Source: Clostridia bacterium (lineage in GTDB: Bacteria; Bacillota; Clostridia; Christensenellales; CAG-138). From it: a stretch of 64,000 nt of DNA. Below are positions 49,225 to 59,954 of the stretch, piece by piece. Below the pieces are notes generated by a model that worked only from the letters and a program-made list of their open reading frames with translations, ran no database searches and had not been told where the DNA came from. How positions within the stretch are numbered: the stretch's first letter is position 1; each line of letters opens with the position of its first letter. The stretch lies in assembly GCA_017541305.1 (NCBI GenBank), contig JAFXZJ010000036.1, forward strand, positions 40,941 through 104,940, read 5' to 3'. Made by a program: the position numbers and the translations under genes.

Positions 49225-49942
49225 TTTTTTCCATTCTGCACAGCAGCACGGTCTCGTCCTCCCTCATCATCTTGAAATCGGCATGCGTTTCCGTATCGTG
49301 CCTGAACAGCTTGAGAAGATCGCCCTCGTGGCAGGGGGCGCGGAATATGACGGTGATGCTCTTTGGGTCAATGCCGTTCAGGTCCTTTATCGAAAGGGAG
49401 CCTATGAGCGCGCGGACGTAGGCGGAGTTGTTCATATGCCTGCCGACGTCGATATCCACGGAGCGGACGGTATAATCGGAATACTGCTCATCCGGCGTGA
49501 ATTCATCGGGGATCTGGGCGAAGGGCTCGTCGATGGCGGCGGGGATATCGAATATCAGCTCGTCGGAGAATATGCCCTTCATGGGCACAAGGCGGTTGGT
49601 ATCGGTATCGATCACAGCCCATTCGGTCCTGCCCCTTATGCAGAGCTCGCCGTCAACGCGCGCCTCATAGCTGCGGTTGGCGCGCAATCTTCCCGGCGCC
49701 TCGGGCCAGGTGAGAAGCTCGGCCTCCTCGCGCATTTTGGGGCGGCGAATGAAATCGACCCGGGTCTTGACCGTGAGCCAGAAGAGCCTTCTTTTGAACA
49801 TCGCCTCGAAGCCCACGCCGAGCAGCTCGGCATGAATAGCGGCCATATCCATGAACGCGCGGAAGGTCTCATAATACCCCAGCATGCCGTTGTGATCCGT
49901 GCAGCCGGGGGTGATCTTCAATATTTCACTGTGTTTTTCCAA
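49211..49942 (-). CDS. acyl-ACP thioesterase
   Basis: A 243-residue double hot-dog protein of the FatA/bacterial acyl-ACP thioesterase family. 'DHNGMLGYYETFRAFMDMAAIHAELLGVGFEAM' in the first half and 'DVGRHMNNSAYVRALIGSL' in the second are the conserved catalytic and substrate elements; the plant-type Asn of D-x-N-x-H is here Gly (D-V-G-R-H), while Asp and His remain. It releases fatty acids from ACP. TTG start 8 bases after GAGGT, next to the atpC stop, making it the last gene of the ATP synthase operon, an odd partner. Confidence 0.85.
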   Translation of the reverse strand: MEKHSEILKITPGCTDHNGMLGYYETFRAFMDMAAIHAELLGVGFEAMFKRRLFWLTVKTRVDFIRRPKMREEAELLTWPEAPGRLRANRSYEARVDGELCIRGRTEWAVIDTDTNRLVPMKGIFSDELIFDIPAAIDEPFAQIPDEFTPDEQYSDYTVRSVDIDVGRHMNNSAYVRALIGSLSIKDLNGIDPKSITVIFRAPCHEGDLLKLFRHDTETHADFKMMREDETVLLCRMEKTISN

Positions 49943-49943
49943 T

Positions 49944-50230
49944 TCAGTTTACCTCTTCGATATGATCGGTGAGCACGGTCACGATATCGTCCTTCACCAT
50001 AGCGAAGCCTCCCGAGGCGGCGCCCGTAAAAACCGGCCTGCCATCGAGCTTGGCTTCTATTTTTGCGTTATCCGCAAGCGCGATCACGGCCGCGCAGTGT
50101 GAGCGGCGTATGCCAACGGAGCCCCCGCCCTCGCCCAGTGCGTTGTCGCGGGCGAAAAGGTTGACGTGATCGCATTCGAGCTCCTTCCCGTATCCCTCGG
50201 GGGTGTGGAGCCTGAGCGTGAGCGCGCCCA

Positions 50231-50231
<1 letters not shown>
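49944..50231 (-). CDS. atpC: F1Fo ATP synthase epsilon subunit, short form
   Basis: A 95-residue beta-sandwich domain ('LTLRLHTPEGYGKELECDHVNLFARDNALGEGGGSVGI' in segments, ending 'VTVLTDHIEEVN'). Bacterial epsilon is usually about 130-140 residues; the C-terminal helical hairpin that inhibits ATP hydrolysis is missing here. Start shares a base with the atpD stop (TGATG), so translation is coupled. Confidence 0.88.
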
Positions 50232-51658
<1,427 letters not shown>

Positions 51659-51669
51659 TTATGTAAGCT

Positions 51670-52530
51670 TCAGGATCCCGCCGTTCCCGACGACGTCTCT
51701 ATCACGCTTTCGGTGACCTGAGCCTGGCGGCGGCGGTTGATGGCTGTTTCGAGCAGCTGAGCCGAAGTGTTGGCATTGTCATACGCCGAGCGCATGGCAA
51801 GCAGCGTTGCCGCCTGAGCGCCCGAGGAGCACGACAGAAGCAGCGTGTACATATCGGCGGCAAGACTTAATGGAAGCAGCTCCCTTTTGACCGTTTCCGC
51901 GTCGGGTATGAAGAGCGGCGGCTCGCCGTCGCGCTCGGTCTCCCCATCGAGCGGAATGAAGCGCTTTGCGTCGGGAGTCTGCTTGAGCATATTGTGAAAG
52001 CGCTGATACACGATCGTGACCGATGTGAAAGCTCCCTCGGCATACAGCGCAAGCAGCCTGTCGGAAACGGCCCTTGCTTGGTCATAGGAGGGCACGTCGG
52101 CGATATCGAAGCTTTCCGAGACCGCGACGCCCTTCTCGGCGCAGTATTCCCGCGCCATGCGTCCGCAGGTGTAAAGCTTATACTCGCCCACGGTCTCCTT
52201 CAAGCGCTCCGCGAAAAACCCGAAAAGCTCGTGATTGTAGCCTCCGCAGAGGCCGCGGTTGCCGGAGATGAGCAAAAACGCCTTGATCTCCGTGCGGGGA
52301 GGCTCCTCGTTAGGCTCATCATCCCTGCGGGAACGCTTCGGTTCATCGGGGACGGCCCTTTCGGCAAGCCCCGCTATCTCGCGGAAGGCTTCGGAATAGG
52401 GCGAGAGCGCGCCGAGCCTGCCGCTTGCGCGGGCATATTTGGCGGTCGCCGCGGTGCGCATCGCTCCCGCGAGCTGGCCGGTCGTCCTGACGCTTTGCAG
52501 GCGTTTTTTAAGGTCGCGAAGCGAAGCCAT
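51670..52530 (-). CDS. atpG: F1Fo ATP synthase gamma subunit
   Basis: A 286-residue rotor subunit: N-terminal 'ASLRDLKKRLQSVRTTGQLAGAMRTAATAKYARA', the 'LLISGNRGLCGGYN' core, and C-terminal coil 'AMRSAYDNANTSAQLLETAINRRRQAQVTESVIE'. The start overlaps the stop of the preceding fused gene by one base. Confidence 0.96.
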   Translation of the reverse strand: MASLRDLKKRLQSVRTTGQLAGAMRTAATAKYARASGRLGALSPYSEAFREIAGLAERAVPDEPKRSRRDDEPNEEPPRTEIKAFLLISGNRGLCGGYNHELFGFFAERLKETVGEYKLYTCGRMAREYCAEKGVAVSESFDIADVPSYDQARAVSDRLLALYAEGAFTSVTIVYQRFHNMLKQTPDAKRFIPLDGETERDGEPPLFIPDAETVKRELLPLSLAADMYTLLLSCSSGAQAATLLAMRSAYDNANTSAQLLETAINRRRQAQVTESVIETSSGTAGS

Positions 52531-54740
52531 CAGCTCACCTCCGCGAATTCACGCAGGGCTTCCCTGAGACGGTTTTCAAATTCCCTGCTCATCTTTTCGC
52601 CCGTCTTAAGCGCCGATACGAGCTCCTTGTGCTTCGTTTCGAACCGCTCGCAGAGGCGCTTTTCGAAATCCTCGATCTCGTCAGGCGCTGCGCCGTCGGC
52701 AAAGCCCTCGGAAACGGCATATATCAGCAGCGCCTGTTTCCAGTCGGGAAGCGGCTCATAGCGTTTTTGACGCAGGGCGCGCATCATGCGCATGCCCCGG
52801 TCGAGCACCTTTTTGGTGGAATCATCCAGATCGGAGCCGAACTGAGCGAAAGTGTTCAGCTCCCTGTACTGCGCAAGCTCCATGCGAAGCTTGCCCGAGA
52901 CCTGCTTCATAAGCTTTGTCTGCGCGGCGGAGCCCACGCGCGATACCGAAAGACCCACGTTGACCGCGGGACGCTGACCCTCGTTGTAAAGATCGGTCTC
53001 GAGGAATATCTGCCCGTCGGTGATGGATATCACGTTGGTGGGGATATAGGAAGAGATATCGCCCGCCTGTGTTTCGATTATGGGAAGCGCGGTGACGGAG
53101 CCGCCTCCGGCTTCGGGAGAAAGCCGCGCGGCGCGCTCGAGCAGCCTTGAATGCAGATAGAACACGTCGCCGGGGTATGCTTCTCTGCCGGACGGTCGGT
53201 GCAGCAGCAGCGACAGCTCGCGATAGGCCACGGCATGCTTTGAAAGATCGTCATACACGATCAGGCAGTCGCGCCCGGAATACATGAAGTATTCGCTCAT
53301 GGCGGCGCCCGCGAAGGGCGCTATGTACTGCATTGAGGCGGAGCTTGAAGCCGTGGCGGAAACTATCGTGGTGTATTCCATGGCTCCGTGCTTTTCGAGC
53401 TTGTCGCGGATCTCGGCAACGGTCGATTCCTTCTGCCCTATCGCGACGTAGATACAGCTGACCCCCTTGCCCTTTTGGTTGATTATAGCGTCGATCGCGA
53501 TGGCCGATTTGCCCGTCTGACGGTCGCCTATAATCAGCTCGCGCTGACCGCGGCCGATGGGCACGAGCGCGTCGACCGCCTTGAGGCCCGTGTGCAGGGG
53601 CACGTCGACCGTCTTTCGGTCGGGTATGCCGGGCGCCTTGAATTCGATCGGCCTGCGTTCGCGGCCCCTTATCCTTTCCCCGCCGTCAAGCGCACGGCCG
53701 AGCGGATCGACCACCCTGCCCAGAAGCTCATCGCCCACGGGCACGCTTGCGATCCTGCCCACCCTTCGCACACGGCTGAGGGTCTCTATCTTTTCATATT
53801 TGCCGAAAACCACGCAGCCTATGCGGTCGGGCTCGATATCCAGTATCATGCCGCGCTCGCCGCATTCGAATTCGACCACCTCGCCGTACATGATGTCGGC
53901 AAGACCGTCCAGGCGGCATATGCCGTCGGAAACGGAGAGCACGCGGCCCAACTGGAATTCGTCCACCTCCGGCCCCTGCGCCGCAAGGCCCTCGCCGAGG
54001 CTCCTTATAACGTCCTCCGCGCTGATCTGCTGCGGGAGCGGGCTTTCCTTAAGTTCATGCTTCAAATGATAAAGGCGGTTCTCGATGGTGCAGTCATACA
54101 CCGTGTCGCCTATCCTCAGCCTGAGGCCGCCTATGAGCTCGGGATCGACCTTGACCCAATACGAAGGCCTGCCCCCCACGCCGCTGAGCAGCTTTTCCGC
54201 GCGCTCGCCTATCCTGTCGACAAGCTCCTGATTGAGCGGGAACGCCGACGTGAGCGTGACGTAGAGCACATCGTGGTGCATGAGATAGCACATGTCGCCC
54301 GGGGTGACGGCTATCATCTCGAGTATCTTTTCGGCAAGCTGAGGCTCTGTTTTGCGGATGGCCCTGACGGTGTCCTCCTCGCGGAACTTCATGCGGATGC
54401 GCTCGATCAGCTCGTCCGCGGCAAGCGAACGCGCCTTGACCATCGCTTCGCGCCGATCCTCCGCCATGCGGCGCTCGGCCTCGTCGATGCGTCTGCGCTT
54501 CTCGTGCTCGAATCTTTCGCGCAGGGGCGCCAGGCCGTCTTCGGCGGGCAGGGGCAGCGGCTCATCCGCGGGTGCGGGAAGCCCGCGCGAAAGCTCGGCC
54601 TCGATGGCTTCCGCCTCGTCGAGCTCCGCATTGATGCGCTCCCTGCGGGAGCTGAATATTCTCCTGATGCTCTTCCCCAGCAGCAGCCATACCAGGGCGG
54701 CGAGTATGAGGAAGTTTAAGGCGGCATAAAGGTACTGCAT
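52530..54740 (-). CDS. fused ATP synthase b-type stalk, delta C-terminal domain and alpha subunit
   Basis: A single 736-codon frame. Residues 1-24 are a membrane helix of b type ('[20 protein letters not shown]'), about 25-120 a charged stalk coil interrupted by a Pro-rich stretch (53-66), about 145-230 the delta C-terminal domain ('[17 protein letters not shown]', '[17 protein letters not shown]'), and about 238-736 a whole alpha subunit with Walker A 'GDRQTGKSA' (405-413), '[12 protein letters not shown]' and '[26 protein letters not shown]'. The six-helix N-terminal domain of delta is not seen. No good internal ribosome site or ATG lies before the alpha part. An ATP synthase holds three alpha but one delta and two b, so this fusion poses a stoichiometry problem unless the product is cleaved or internally initiated. 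b-delta fusions are known in mycobacteria; with alpha added it is unusual to my knowledge. Confidence 0.93.
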   Translation of the reverse strand: MQYLYAALNFLILAALVWLLLGKSIRRIFSSRRERINAELDEAEAIEAELSRGLPAPADEPLPLPAEDGLAPLRERFEHEKRRRIDEAERRMAEDRREAMVKARSLAADELIERIRMKFREEDTVRAIRKTEPQLAEKILEMIAVTPGDMCYLMHHDVLYVTLTSAFPLNQELVDRIGERAEKLLSGVGGRPSYWVKVDPELIGGLRLRIGDTVYDCTIENRLYHLKHELKESPLPQQISAEDVIRSLGEGLAAQGPEVDEFQLGRVLSVSDGICRLDGLADIMYGEVVEFECGERGMILDIEPDRIGCVVFGKYEKIETLSRVRRVGRIASVPVGDELLGRVVDPLGRALDGGERIRGRERRPIEFKAPGIPDRKTVDVPLHTGLKAVDALVPIGRGQRELIIGDRQTGKSAIAIDAIINQKGKGVSCIYVAIGQKESTVAEIRDKLEKHGAMEYTTIVSATASSSASMQYIAPFAGAAMSEYFMYSGRDCLIVYDDLSKHAVAYRELSLLLHRPSGREAYPGDVFYLHSRLLERAARLSPEAGGGSVTALPIIETQAGDISSYIPTNVISITDGQIFLETDLYNEGQRPAVNVGLSVSRVGSAAQTKLMKQVSGKLRMELAQYRELNTFAQFGSDLDDSTKKVLDRGMRMMRALRQKRYEPLPDWKQALLIYAVSEGFADGAAPDEIEDFEKRLCERFETKHKELVSALKTGEKMSREFENRLREALREFAEVS

Positions 54741-55171
54741 TATTCTACACCTTTTGTGAGCATTTGAGCGTAATCGGACGCGAAGCCGTCAAGCGAAGCC
54801 GATACATCCGCAAGCGCTTCGTCGGTAAGCTTGGCGGCCTCCTCGCGGTTACGGGCGACCCGCTCCTCCAATTCTCTGGAGAGCGCGCGAAGCTCCGCCT
54901 CGGAATCCCTGCGGAAGGCCTCGGCCTTTTCGGAGGCCTCCTTCAAAAGCCTCTGCCGCTCGGCCTCGCGCGAAAGCGCAAGCTCGCTTTCCCGCGCCTC
55001 GAGCTCGACCTTGGCTTGGCCGGCCATGCGCCGCGCCGACTCCGCCCTCTCCTTTCGCTCATCCATGAGCTTTAAAAGGGGACGGAAAAGAAGCCTGTCG
55101 AGCACGAGCATCAATAGGCCGAAGCAGATGACCGTCCATATTATGAGCGATGGCTGAATGTTGATCTCCAT
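54740..55171 (-). CDS. atpF: F1Fo ATP synthase b subunit
   Basis: A 143-residue stalk protein with membrane helix (about 8-30, '[23 protein letters not shown]') and a long amphipathic coil. Its last base overlaps the start of the fused gene. With the fused b-type stalk it would form a b/b' heterodimer, as in cyanobacteria and mycobacteria. Confidence 0.92.
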   Translation of the reverse strand: MEINIQPSLIIWTVICFGLLMLVLDRLLFRPLLKLMDERKERAESARRMAGQAKVELEARESELALSREAERQRLLKEASEKAEAFRRDSEAELRALSRELEERVARNREEAAKLTDEALADVSASLDGFASDYAQMLTKGVE

Positions 55172-55184
55172 GGTGCGAAACCGA

Positions 55185-55412
55185 TCAGATCTTGCCTATG
55201 ATCATGAACGCTATGAGCAGACCGTAAATGGTCAGCGCCTCGATGAGCGCCAGCGAGAGGAGCAGCGTGGAGCGGATCTCCTTTGCGGCCTCGGGCTGAC
55301 GGGCGATGCTTTCAAGCGCGGCCTTTGCCGCCTTGCCCTGCGCCATCGCGGGGAACATGGTCGAGAGCGCTATCGCGAGCGCGGCTGCCAATGCTGTGAT
55401 TGCGGATTCCAT
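55185..55412 (-). CDS. atpE: F1Fo ATP synthase c subunit
   Basis: A 75-residue two-helix proteolipid, loop 'ARQPE' (37-41), ion-binding E58 in helix 2. Relative to the sodium c-ring of Ilyobacter, Q25 (Q32) and Y63 (Y70) are kept but S66 is Ala59 and T67 is Leu60, so ion choice cannot be told with confidence. In helix 1 the glycine motif is replaced by an alanine-rich pattern (A9, A11, A13, A15, S17), as in alkaliphiles with larger rings. Confidence 0.93.
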   Translation of the reverse strand: MESAITALAAALAIALSTMFPAMAQGKAAKAALESIARQPEAAKEIRSTLLLSLALIEALTIYGLLIAFMIIGKI

Positions 55413-55443
55413 ATTTGTGTATCTCCTTTGAAATGATTAGCTT

Positions 55444-56106
55444 TTATTCTTCCAGGAACTCATTAAGATACGACGCGGTGAGCATGGTGTAGACCATGGC
55501 CTGTATCGCGCAGAAGATGAGCGAAAGGGCCATCATGATTATCGGCGCGCCTATCGGCAGGAGCTCGTAGAGCTTTTCTATGACCGTCTCCTCGCCGAAG
55601 ATATTGCCGAAGAGACGCAGGGTGAGCGAGGCGGGCTTTATCAGCTCGTCCAACAGCAGAAGCGGCACTATCGGCGTGAGGAAATGCCTTATATAGTGCC
55701 TGCCGCCCGCCGCGATCGCCGAGATCTGGATGAACAGGAATGTCATTATGCCGAGCGCGAGCGTGACGGAGAGCGACGAGGTGGGCGCTTTGAAATACCT
55801 TGATACCCCAACGCCGGGTATGAGGCCCGAGTAATTGGCGAAAATGATGAAAACAAAGAGCGAGCCCAGATAGAACAGATATTTGCGGGCATTCTTTTTG
55901 CCCATGAGATCGGTGAAGAAATTGTCGAGATATTCAACGCCGGTCTCGATCATGTTCTGGAACTTTCCGGGACGCTCCTTAAGATTATGCTTTATTATGA
56001 GCGCGATAACGGTGACGACCGCGAGTATCGCGAACATCGTTATCACCTCGGCGGTTATATCGAGGATCCCGCCTATTTTTATGATCGGTTCGGATATTTC
56101 GCCCAT
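55444..56106 (-). CDS. atpB: F1Fo ATP synthase a subunit
   Basis: A 220-residue membrane subunit with about six helices; 'LIKPASLTLRLFGNIFGEE' carries the essential Arg of the half-channel and 'IQAMVYTMLTASYLNEFLEE' is the conserved end. It forms the ion path with the c ring. Upstream it is 3 bases from the small AtpI-like gene. Confidence 0.95.
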   Translation of the reverse strand: MGEISEPIIKIGGILDITAEVITMFAILAVVTVIALIIKHNLKERPGKFQNMIETGVEYLDNFFTDLMGKKNARKYLFYLGSLFVFIIFANYSGLIPGVGVSRYFKAPTSSLSVTLALGIMTFLFIQISAIAAGGRHYIRHFLTPIVPLLLLDELIKPASLTLRLFGNIFGEETVIEKLYELLPIGAPIIMMALSLIFCAIQAMVYTMLTASYLNEFLEE

Positions 56107-56109
56107 GGC

Positions 56110-56394
56110 TTATTCCTTTCCCCCGCGCTGTTTCTTCATGAGTATCAGAGTGGTCAGTATCAGGCCCGCAGTCAGCCCCAGCGCCCCCGCGATCATGAAC
56201 GGCAAAAGCTGCACGCCGGTCCACCTGCCTATGAAATAGAGCAGCGCGACCGCGGCGGCGGATATGAAGGTGCGCAGCAGCAGAAAGCCGCTGAGCTTTT
56301 CGGGCACGCCCATCGCCTTTTTCATCAGCGCGAAATCAACGAGCGATACGCCCACGCCGCCAATGAACGCGCATATACACGGGAACCATTCCAT
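56110..56394 (-). CDS. AtpI-like small membrane protein of the ATP synthase operon
   Basis: A 94-residue protein with three or four short membrane helices, first gene of the operon, in the position of AtpI/AtpZ-type c-ring assembly factors. The sequence itself is weakly conserved, so the call rests on size, topology and place. Confidence 0.65.
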   Translation of the reverse strand: MEWFPCICAFIGGVGVSLVDFALMKKAMGVPEKLSGFLLLRTFISAAAVALLYFIGRWTGVQLLPFMIAGALGLTAGLILTTLILMKKQRGGKE

Positions 56395-56425
56395 GAACTC
56401 ACCTGTTTCTGTATATTATTCTGAT

Positions 56426-56454
56426 ATTCTACCACTATGGAACGAGCGTGTCAA
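56426..56454 (-). promoter_or_regulatory. promoter of the ATP synthase operon
   Basis: Minus strand TTGACA (56449-56454), 17-base spacer ending TGG, TAGAAT (56426-56431). Confidence 0.82.
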
Positions 56455-56503
56455 GAGAATAGTTTTTGTCTTTCCCGGATGCAAATATATTTGCGCGGGG
56501 TCG

Positions 56504-56532
56504 TTGACTTGTTAGTTGCATTGTGTTATTAT
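56504..56532 (+). promoter_or_regulatory. promoter of the SPFH/NAD operon
   Basis: TTGACT (56504-56509), 17-base spacer, TATTAT (56527-56532); GGGAGG ribosome site before the ATG at 56597. Divergent from the atp promoter. Confidence 0.75.
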
Positions 56533-56596
56533 CATATTGCAAGGAACAAAGGACGTCCCGAGTTCCCGCAAATAACACGATCGGGAGGTAAAAGCC

Positions 56597-57637
56597 ATGT
56601 ACGTTAAATTTCAGCCCAATGATTATGTATTGAAGTACCGCAGGGGCAAGCTTGCGGCTTCAGGAGCGGGGCTTTCATTCTGCTGCCTTGGCAGGATCAC
56701 TTCCGCGGCGGTGGTGCCCATCAGCGCGATGGACGCCGACTTCATATTCGACGAGAAGACCGCCGATTATCAGAACGTCGCCGTGCAGGGGCAGCTGACC
56801 TATCGCATAACGGAGCACGAGCGCATAGCCAAGCTTATGAACTTCTCGGTTGACCTTAAGACCGGGAGCTATTATAATGATCCCGGAAGCAAGCTTTCAA
56901 GGAGGCTTTTGAACATTGCCGACGTGCTGATAAGGAGGCGCATCGGCAGGATGGAGCTGACCGAGGCGGTGAGAGCCGACCGCGATATCGCGGCGCAGGT
57001 GCTTGAAGAGCTGAAAGCCGACGGCGAGATCAAAGCGCTGGGGCTTGAGATAATGGGCTTTTCGATAACGAAGATCAGCGCGGGCGCCGAAACTCAGCGC
57101 GCTCTGGAGGCGCGCAGGCGCGAGGAGATATTGAAGGACAGCGACGACGCTCTGTACGAGCGCCGCAACGCCTCTATCGAGCAGGAGCGCAGGGTGAAGG
57201 AGAACGAGCTTTCCACCGAGATATCCGTTGAGGAAAAGAAAAAGCTCATTCGCGAGACCGAAGCCGCCACAAAGCGCATGCTGCTTGAAAGGGAGAGCGA
57301 ACTGAAGCTGATCGAGGTCAGAAACGCCGGCGAGCGCGAGCGCATAAAGCTGGAGGCCGAGATAGAGCTTGAAAAGAAGCGCCGGGAGCTTGCCGATCTA
57401 AAGCTTGAAAACGCAAAGAAGGACGCCGACGCGGAGGCTTACCGCATAAGCACGGTGATGGAGGCCTGCGGAAAGCTGGGGCCCGAGGTGCTTATAGCCC
57501 TTGTCAGGGCGAAGATGAATCCCTCAAGGACCATCGCGGGCGCGATCGAATCCTTTGCGCAGAGCGGCACGGGGATCGGCACGCTGAACATCACGCCCGA
57601 GCTTGCGGACAGCATCTCGAGGCTTTGCGCCAAATAA
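56597..57637 (+). CDS. SPFH/band-7 domain protein without membrane anchor
   Basis: A 346-residue protein. The N-terminal ~180 residues are an SPFH-type domain ('AADYQNVAVQGQLTYRITEHERIAKLMNFS', 'ADVLIRRRIGRMELTEAVR', 'LGLEIMGFSITKISAGAETQRALEARRREEIL'), followed by a long coiled coil (about 180-285) and a short end. It lacks the N-terminal hydrophobic segment typical of stomatin/flotillin, so it may act as a soluble scaffold. Only 18 bases separate it from the NAD-kinase-fold gene. Confidence 0.82.
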   Translation: MYVKFQPNDYVLKYRRGKLAASGAGLSFCCLGRITSAAVVPISAMDADFIFDEKTADYQNVAVQGQLTYRITEHERIAKLMNFSVDLKTGSYYNDPGSKLSRRLLNIADVLIRRRIGRMELTEAVRADRDIAAQVLEELKADGEIKALGLEIMGFSITKISAGAETQRALEARRREEILKDSDDALYERRNASIEQERRVKENELSTEISVEEKKKLIRETEAATKRMLLERESELKLIEVRNAGERERIKLEAEIELEKKRRELADLKLENAKKDADAEAYRISTVMEACGKLGPEVLIALVRAKMNPSRTIAGAIESFAQSGTGIGTLNITPELADSISRLCAK

Positions 57638-57655
57638 GCCTTTGGGAGGCGCGCC

Positions 57656-58591
57656 ATGGAAAGGATGACCGATCGCAGGATAGTGCTCGTGACGCAGAAG
57701 ACGCGCCTTGACGAGCTGATAAGGCGGCACAACACCCCCGGGCAGGCCGGATTCTATATCGAGCATCACGGAGGCTGCTTTGACGATTATGTTGAGGAGG
57801 ACCGCCGATACCGCGAAGCGCTTGACACGGCGCGGGGCTTTCTTGAGCGGTATGGACGACTAATGGTGCTCGACCGCGGCTTCGTGCCGGATTTTATGTT
57901 CGGCGAGCGGGACATCGTGGTGACGATAGGCCGCGACGGGCTTGTGGCCAACACTCTTAAATATCTGAGCTCACAGCCGCTCATCGGCGTGAACCCCGAC
58001 CCCGCCCGTTGGGACGGCGTGCTCCTTCCCTTTTGCGCCGGGGATCTTCAAAGGATAGTCCCCGAGACCGACAAGGGCTTGAGGAAGGTGCGCAGGGTGA
58101 CGCTTGCCGAGGCGCGGCTGAACGACGGGCAGACGATCTGCGGCGTAAACGACATATTCATAGGCCGCAGGACGCATGCCTCGGCAAGGTATGAGCTGAG
58201 CGTTTCGGGCAGAACGGAGGCTCAAAGCTCAAGCGGCATAATCGTTTCGACGGGCCTTGGCAGGACCGGCTGGCTTAAAAGCGTGCTTGCGGGGGCCGCC
58301 GGGATCGATAAAAGCTTTGGCATAATGCGCGGGCCCGAGCTTGACGAGAGCTTCACATGGGAATCCCGCAGCCTGTACTTTGCCGTTCGCGAGCCGTATC
58401 CCAGCAGGTCGACCGGCGCGGAGCTCGTATTCGGCCGGATCGAGGAGGGCAAGCCGATCGCGATCGCCTCGGCAATGCCCGAAAACGGCGTGATATTCAG
58501 CGACGGCATGGAAGAGGACTGCCTTGAATTCAACTCGGGCGCACGGGCGACTATAGGCGTGGCCGAAAGGCAGGGCAATTTGGTAGTATAG
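57656..58591 (+). CDS. NAD-kinase-fold protein (sugar/NAD kinase superfamily)
   Basis: A 311-residue protein. 'IVVTIGRDGLVANTLKYLSSQPLIGVNPDPARWDGVLLPF' segments correspond to the GGDG...N..P/GxN region of NAD and diacylglycerol kinases, but the usual second Gly is Arg (GRDG). N-terminal 'RRIVLVTQKTRLDELIRRHNT' is the Rossmann-like start. With a NUDIX/winged-helix gene and a nicotinamidase after it, NAD(P) metabolism is likely. Catalytic activity is uncertain because of the GRDG change. GGGAGG 6 bases before the ATG. Confidence 0.75.
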   Translation: MERMTDRRIVLVTQKTRLDELIRRHNTPGQAGFYIEHHGGCFDDYVEEDRRYREALDTARGFLERYGRLMVLDRGFVPDFMFGERDIVVTIGRDGLVANTLKYLSSQPLIGVNPDPARWDGVLLPFCAGDLQRIVPETDKGLRKVRRVTLAEARLNDGQTICGVNDIFIGRRTHASARYELSVSGRTEAQSSSGIIVSTGLGRTGWLKSVLAGAAGIDKSFGIMRGPELDESFTWESRSLYFAVREPYPSRSTGAELVFGRIEEGKPIAIASAMPENGVIFSDGMEEDCLEFNSGARATIGVAERQGNLVV

Positions 58592-58605
58592 ACGGGAGAG
58601 ATCGA

Positions 58606-59421
58606 ATGATAACCGAAAAGGAATTCCTGGAGCATTACAGCATAGCGGATTACGACCGTCCCTCGGTAGCGGCGGACACGGCCATATTCCGCCTCAGCAT
58701 CAAGGAGGGCGAAAGCTTTCGAAGGGAGCCTTCGTGCGCGCTTTCGCTGCTGCTCATAAAGCGCGGCGAACACCCGTTTTTAGGCGAATGGGCGCTGCCG
58801 GGAGGCTTTGTGAGGATGGACGAGACCGTGGAGGAATGCGCGCTGCGCGAATCGCGCGAGGAGACGGGCGTCTTACCCGCCGCGCTCATAAACGCGGGCG
58901 TGTTCAGCGGCATAGACCGTGACCCGCGCGGGCGTGTGATCTCCAACGCCTTCGCCTGTATAATAAGCGGCGGCGCGGAGCCCGAGGCCGGCTCCGACGC
59001 AAGCGACGCCAAGTGGTTCGAAGTGCGCTCTTTCGGTACCCGTGACGGCGTTTTCACGGCGGAGCTTGAAAACGGCGAGCTTACGCTTGCGCTGAGGCTC
59101 GAACGAAGAGAGCTCATAACGGGCAGGCATTTCATCCCGATGGGCAAGCAGCCGCTCGCATTCGATCACGCGGAAATAATCGCGTCGGCGCTTGAGCTGC
59201 TGCGCGAAAGGGCCGAGGATTTCGAGGCGATATTTGATTTTCTTCCGGATGAATTCACCCTGTACGCCCTGCAGAGCGTGCAGGAGGCGCTGACGGGCAA
59301 GCCCGTTTCCCCCGCCAATTTCAGGCGCAAGACGGCGGAGCTCGTTGAGGAAACGGACGCACTTTCGCACGGGGCGGGACACCGTCCCGCAAAGCTTTAC
59401 AGAAAGAGGCGGGAAGTATGA
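58606..59421 (+). CDS. NUDIX hydrolase with C-terminal winged helix (NrtR-like)
   Basis: A 271-residue protein. The complete NUDIX box lies at residues 66-89 ('GGFVRMDETVEECALRESREETGV' in two parts, with REETG intact). The C-terminal ~70 residues ('EFTLYALQSVQEALTGKPVSPANF' to 'RPAKLYRKRRE') match the DNA-binding winged helix of NrtR-type regulators of NAD metabolism, which sense ADP-ribose. Because the NUDIX box looks catalytic it could be enzyme, regulator or both. Overlaps pncA start by 4 bases. Confidence 0.85.
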   Translation: MITEKEFLEHYSIADYDRPSVAADTAIFRLSIKEGESFRREPSCALSLLLIKRGEHPFLGEWALPGGFVRMDETVEECALRESREETGVLPAALINAGVFSGIDRDPRGRVISNAFACIISGGAEPEAGSDASDAKWFEVRSFGTRDGVFTAELENGELTLALRLERRELITGRHFIPMGKQPLAFDHAEIIASALELLRERAEDFEAIFDFLPDEFTLYALQSVQEALTGKPVSPANFRRKTAELVEETDALSHGAGHRPAKLYRKRREV

Positions 59422-59942
59422 AGCGTTTTCTTGTTGTGATCGATATGCAGAAGGATTTCGTGGACGGAGCGCTGGGGACGAAGGAGGCCGCCGCCATCGT
59501 GCCCGCCGCGGTCAAAAAAATAAACGGGTTCGAAGGGGATATATTCGCCACCTTCGACACCCATTCGGCAAACTACATGCAGACGAGCGAGGGGCGCAAC
59601 CTGCCCGTGCCGCACTGCATAAAGGGCACTCCCGGCCATCGGCTCGACGCGCGCATAGCCGAGGCGCTTGAAAAAAAGGGCTTCCGTGCGGTGAAAAAGC
59701 GCACCTTCGGCTCGGTCACCCTCCCCCGCCTCATCCGCGAGGCCGCCCGGGGCGAGGAGTTCTCGGTCGAGCTTATCGGCCTGTGCACCGATATCTGCGT
59801 GATAAGCAACGCGCTGATACTTAAGGCGCATTTCCCCGAGGCGGAGATTTCGGTCGATCCCGCCTGCTGTGCGGGAGTAACGCCCGAAAAACACAAAGCC
59901 GCGCTTGAGACCATGCGCAGCTGCCAGATAAGGCTGAATTGA
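59418..59942 (+). CDS. pncA: nicotinamidase (cysteine hydrolase)
   Basis: A 174-residue isochorismatase-fold enzyme turning nicotinamide into nicotinate. Catalytic triad D9 ('VIDMQKDFVDG'), K94 and C127 ('LCTDICV'); metal ligands D47, H49 ('FDTHSANY') and H66. It starts inside the NUDIX gene end (ATGA) and finishes the operon before a terminator. Confidence 0.9.
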   Translation: MKRFLVVIDMQKDFVDGALGTKEAAAIVPAAVKKINGFEGDIFATFDTHSANYMQTSEGRNLPVPHCIKGTPGHRLDARIAEALEKKGFRAVKKRTFGSVTLPRLIREAARGEEFSVELIGLCTDICVISNALILKAHFPEAEISVDPACCAGVTPEKHKAALETMRSCQIRLN

Positions 59943-59954
59943 CAAATGTCTTGC

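Noticed and set aside
53388-54719. 443-codon open frame antisense to the fused ATP synthase gene
   Set aside because: Complement of conserved b, delta and alpha coding sequence; composition is that of a reading-frame shadow.
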